A stretch of 9,826 nucleotides of DNA, from contig NZ_JACRSY010000059.1 of NCBI RefSeq assembly GCF_014384995.1, positions 1-9,826 on the forward strand, written 5' to 3'. Below the pieces are notes generated by a model that was given only the letters and a program-made list of their open reading frames with translations, did no database searches and was not told the origin of the DNA. This DNA is from Zhenhengia yiwuensis (lineage in GTDB: Bacteria > Bacillota > Clostridia > Lachnospirales > Cellulosilyticaceae). The position numbers were made by a program, and so were the translations under genes. Below, in pieces: positions 7,622-9,826 of the stretch. Numbering within the stretch: position 1 is the first letter of the stretch; the number at the start of each line of letters is the position of its first letter.

Positions 7622-8545
7622 TTATCCTTTTACGCCTCCAAGCATAATCCCTTTAACAAAATACTTTTGTAAGAAAGGATAAACCATTATTATCGGTAAT
7701 ATAACTAAAATTGTTGTTGCTGCCTTAACTGTATCTGGATTCATATTTGTAGCATCTACCATGGCCTGAACCTCATAAGGTGTATCGGGTGTTCTTTGTA
7801 AAGTCTCCATCATACGTCTTAAGAGATACTGTAAGGTTAAGAGATTATCATTTTTACGACAATAAATCATATTATCAAACCAAGAGTTCCACTGCCCAAC
7901 CATTTGCCATAAAGCAACTGTTGCCAAAACTGGCTTTGATAAAGGCATAATAATTCGGGCAAAAATTTGAAACTGACTTGCCCCATCAATACTTGCTGCT
8001 TCTTCCATAGCACTATCAATAGAAAAGAAATAGTTTCTAATGATAATAGTATTAAAGATACTAAATCCACTTGGAAGAATGTATACTAAAAAGTTATCTA
8101 AAAGGCCTAAATTTTTGATATTAAGATATGATGGAATCATACCACCAGAAAAAAACATAGGAATTAAAAAGATTGTTGTGATTAATTTACGAAATGGCAT
8201 ATCTGTTCGAGTAAGTGTATAAGCTGTTAAACAACATATTATTACATGAAGTGCTGTTCCTGTAACAGCTCTACTTACAGAAACAAAAAAAGCTTTTATA
8301 AATTCACTGTCTTGAAAACAGAATTTATAAGCATCTAATGTCCATACTTTAGGTAGCCAATTGACGCTCATATATGAAATATCTGTTGGTCTTGAGAAAG
8401 AACGAACAATCATATCCCAAAATGGAATTAAAATTGTAATACAAAATAGGATCATAAAGAGTATATTGCAAAAATCAAATATAGTTCCACTTATTGATTT
8501 TTTAATATGTAGCATTTGCCCTTGTTGGCCTTCTTTTTTTAACAT
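7622..8545 (-). CDS. Carbohydrate ABC transporter permease, LplC/YtcP type (MalG-like), operon 2
   Basis: This is a 307-residue membrane subunit of the second importer. The first membrane segment is about 25-45. The EAA loop, MEEAASIDGASQ followed by IIMPLSKP, spans about residues 180-205 with intact E-A-A and D187-G188. The C-terminus, YPFLQKYFVKGIMLGGVKG, is nearly the same as that of the operon 1 homolog, whereas the loop between about 245 and 275 is quite different. AGGGAG (8555-8560) lies nine bases before the ATG at 8545. The gene starts 17 bases after the stop of the upstream permease, so the two are almost certainly co-transcribed and together form the membrane channel. Confidence 0.92.
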   Translation of the reverse strand: MLKKEGQQGQMLHIKKSISGTIFDFCNILFMILFCITILIPFWDMIVRSFSRPTDISYMSVNWLPKVWTLDAYKFCFQDSEFIKAFFVSVSRAVTGTALHVIICCLTAYTLTRTDMPFRKLITTIFLIPMFFSGGMIPSYLNIKNLGLLDNFLVYILPSGFSIFNTIIIRNYFFSIDSAMEEAASIDGASQFQIFARIIMPLSKPVLATVALWQMVGQWNSWFDNMIYCRKNDNLLTLQYLLRRMMETLQRTPDTPYEVQAMVDATNMNPDTVKAATTILVILPIIMVYPFLQKYFVKGIMLGGVKG

Positions 8546-8562
8546 CTTTTATCTCTCCCTTA

Positions 8563-9519
8563 CTATATAATACGGTAATCAGGATTAGCTTTTCTTGCTA
8601 ACCAATTACTAAATAAGATCAAAATAACTCCAACAACATTTTGGAATAATCCTATAGCAGTTGTTAAATCATATTGAGCCTCTACCATACCTTTACGATA
8701 AACATATGTAGCAATAACATCTGCCGTTGGATAAGTCGCTGGATTGTATAGGTTAAAGATAGGGTCAAAACCAACACTCATAAGTGAACTAATATTTAAA
8801 ATAAGTAAAGTACAAATAGTAGGCGCTAATGCTGGTAAAGTAACATATAGAACCCTCTGAAAACGATTGGCACCGTCTATAATCGCTGCTTCATACAGCC
8901 CCTGATCTATACCAGCAATAGCCGCTAAATAAATAACAATACTATATCCTGTTGATTTCCAAAGATTTGTAATCAAGAAAATAGGTGTAAACATATCTTG
9001 TTCAACCATAAAATAAATAGACTTATCGATAACACCTAATGATACTAAAATTGAATTTATAAGACCATTTGATGGAGATAATAATTGATACACAAATCCA
9101 CCAACTACAACCCAAGATAAAAAATGTGGGAGATAAGTAATTGTTTGAACGACTCGTTTAAATTTCATATTCATAAGTTCATTAACAAGCAATGCAAATA
9201 TAATTGTTACAGGAAATGAAGTAACTAAGGAAAGTACACTTAATTTTATTGTATTGAATAAAACCCTATAAAAATTTGGGTCTGAAAAAATCTTTTGAAA
9301 ATGTGCAAGTCCAACCCACTCACTTCCTAAAATACCCCTAGCCATTTTAAAATCCTTAAATGCTATAATAATGCCATACATAGGAACATAGCTAAATAAA
9401 ATAACTATAACAAGTGCAGGAATTAAAAATAAGTAAAATGGATAATACTTTTTCATTTGACTTATAAGTGTTTTATTATTTTTTGCATTAATCTCTTTCG
9501 TTATTTCTATTTCTTTCAT
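8563..9519 (-). CDS. Carbohydrate ABC transporter permease, LplB/YteP type (MalF-like), operon 2
   Basis: This is the first gene of operon 2, with 318 residues. A polar, lysine-rich N-terminus is followed by membrane segment 1 (about 27-46) and the subfamily signature VPMYGIIIAFKDF. The EAA loop, LYEAAIIDGANRF followed by VTLPALAP, covers about residues 208-233. Further membrane segments lie near 92-113, 130-147, 178-202, 234-250 and 287-306. AAAGGA (9529-9534) is nine bases before the ATG at 9519. The protein is clearly homologous to the operon 1 permease (4368-5339), sharing blocks such as GSEW(I/V)G and ATYVY, but is well diverged. A promoter and a repeat pair lie directly upstream. Confidence 0.92.
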   Translation of the reverse strand: MKEIEITKEINAKNNKTLISQMKKYYPFYLFLIPALVIVILFSYVPMYGIIIAFKDFKMARGILGSEWVGLAHFQKIFSDPNFYRVLFNTIKLSVLSLVTSFPVTIIFALLVNELMNMKFKRVVQTITYLPHFLSWVVVGGFVYQLLSPSNGLINSILVSLGVIDKSIYFMVEQDMFTPIFLITNLWKSTGYSIVIYLAAIAGIDQGLYEAAIIDGANRFQRVLYVTLPALAPTICTLLILNISSLMSVGFDPIFNLYNPATYPTADVIATYVYRKGMVEAQYDLTTAIGLFQNVVGVILILFSNWLARKANPDYRII

Positions 9520-9590
9520 TATTTTACGTCCTTTCTACTCATAATAGATGATACGTTTGCTTTATTCTCTTTTATTATCCTTTCTATAAA

Positions 9591-9699
9591 ATGTGCACTA
9601 CTTGTACTTTTTAAAATATTCATAAATATATTATCAATAAATTATAAACAATTTTCAATAATTAAATTAAATAAAAAAAAATTATTTTCATGTGCACTA
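9591..9699. repeat. Direct repeat pair ATGTGCACTA flanking the operon 2 promoter
   Basis: The same ten bases occur at 9591-9600 and 9690-9699 on the plus strand, 99 bases apart. Each contains the palindrome GTGCAC. Relative to the candidate start near 9623, one copy is centred about 28 bases downstream and the other about 72 bases upstream. Two operator-like sites around a promoter would suit a looping repressor or activator, but the binding protein is unknown and the repeat may be chance. Confidence 0.4.
9630..9658 (-). promoter_or_regulatory. Candidate sigma-A promoter of operon 2
   Basis: On the minus strand TTGAAA (9653-9658) and GATAAT (9630-9635) are separated by exactly 17 bases. Each hexamer differs from the consensus at one position. 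Transcription would start near 9623, leaving a leader of about 104 bases before the permease ATG at 9519. This is the best-scoring pair I can find by eye in 9520-9715. Confidence 0.55.
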
Positions 9700-9715
9700 T
9701 TACTAAATGATACTA

Positions 9716-9747
9716 TGTCAAGAAATTAGACACTACAAACGGAGATT
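9716..9747. repeat. Right IS terminal inverted repeat
   Basis: This is the counterpart of the repeat at 81-112, with 21 of 32 ungapped identities after reverse complementing. It begins with TG, as IS3-family ends commonly do, which supports a boundary at or very near 9716. Confidence 0.7.
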
Positions 9748-9779
9748 TTCTAGTTAACTAGCTTTCTTCTGTTTGTAGT
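9732..9779. other. Stem-loop with inner 12-base palindrome at the IS 3' end
   Basis: ACTACAAAC (9732-9740) pairs perfectly with GTTTGTAGT (9771-9779). A few weaker pairs continue inward. The loop carries the perfect palindrome CTAGTTAACTAG (9750-9761), which contains the OrfB stop codon. No T run follows on the minus strand, so it is not a standard intrinsic terminator. It may still limit read-through from the IS into operon 2. Confidence 0.5.
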
Positions 9780-9826
9780 ATTCTTTTTCGTAAGCAATAG
9801 GTGTTTTATACCCTATTGTTCCATGA
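9754..9826 (-). CDS. IS3-family transposase OrfB, C-terminal fragment (starts beyond the window)
   Basis: The final 23 codons read HGTIGYKTPIAYEKEYYKQ and then KKAS and a stop at 9754-9756. The GYKTP and YEKEYY pattern is the usual end of the DDE integrase (OrfB) of IS3-family elements, where a related H-S-T-L-G-Y block follows the catalytic core. The catalytic residues lie outside the window. The stop sits 38 bases inside the inferred IS boundary, a normal arrangement. Confidence 0.8.
   Translation of the reverse strand, partial: HGTIGYKTPIAYEKEYYKQKKAS

Larger units (their letters stand above)
9716..9826 (-). mobile_element. IS3-family insertion sequence, 3' end (partial)
   Basis: This is the downstream end of an IS entering from the right edge. 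It consists of the last codons of an OrfB transposase and a terminal sequence beginning TGTCAAGAAATTAGACAC at 9716. The terminal 32 bases match the left-edge IS end in inverted form (21 of 32). Its transposase reads in the same direction as the left copy, so two copies of one IS type, or close relatives, flank the window as direct repeats. Confidence 0.75.

Noticed and set aside
7867..8070. Minus-strand 67-codon frame inside the LplC-type permease
   Set aside because: It is an alternative frame of the permease gene, which has clear family motifs in its own frame.
8040..8570. Plus-strand open frames at 8040-8222 and 8361-8570
   Set aside because: Both lie antisense within the well-supported permease gene and show no independent coding signal.
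9692..9721. Perfect TTGACA at 9716-9721 (minus strand) at the IS edge, pointing into operon 2, as half of a hybrid promoter
   Set aside because: At spacers of 16 to 18 bases the downstream hexamers (such as TAGTGC or AGTGCA) do not resemble TATAAT. The TTGAAA/GATAAT pair further downstream is a better promoter.
9457..9729. Plus-strand open frame of 90 codons upstream of and overlapping the operon 2 permease
   Set aside because: It is antisense to the permease start and the AT-rich promoter region and ends inside the IS. Its product is a low-complexity Phe/Ile/Leu string with no recognisable family.

Overview
The window looks like chromosomal DNA of a low-GC Gram-positive anaerobe of the class Clostridia, most likely a Lachnospiraceae-type carbohydrate user. 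This rests on the strongly AT-rich composition, the strong AGGAGG/AGGGGG ribosome binding sites, the lipoprotein signal peptides, and the familiar combination of ATPase-less CUT1 sugar transporters with a membrane-bound AraC-type regulator. No single gene fixes the genus.

All intact genes lie on the minus strand, so the window is best read from right to left. At the right edge (about 9716-9826) is the 3' end of an IS3-family insertion sequence. A promoter region (9520-9715) follows, with two copies of a 10-base repeat bracketing a good sigma-A-like promoter. Operon 2 comes next: LplB/YteP-type permease (8563-9519), LplC/YtcP-type permease (7622-8545) and a solute-binding lipoprotein (5916-7568), closed by a long hairpin terminator (5783-5842). 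Between the operons lies a decayed IS30-family transposase tail on the plus strand (about 5571-5764). Operon 1 has the same layout: permease (4368-5339), permease (3448-4356) and solute-binding lipoprotein (1848-3416), then a terminator (1804-1838). Last is a gene with its own extended -10 promoter and a GTG start (137-1729). It encodes the sensor half of an AraC-family regulator but stops before any DNA-binding domain. Just beyond it is the 5' end of an IS3-family element (1-112), in the same orientation as the one at the right edge.

Each operon supplies two membrane subunits and one extracellular binding lipoprotein of an ABC importer for oligosaccharides. Neither encodes the ATPase. In this transporter family an MsmK/UgpC-type ATPase encoded elsewhere usually serves several such systems. 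The two modules are clearly homologous but well diverged, so they are old paralogs that probably bind different sugars. The truncated sensor presumably once controlled operon 1 or a neighbouring locus.

I see no evidence of a wholly new biological system. The points most worth a second look are the regulator that has lost its DNA-binding domain beside an IS, the directly oriented IS ends on both sides, the repeat pair around the operon 2 promoter, and the IS30 relic between the two modules.
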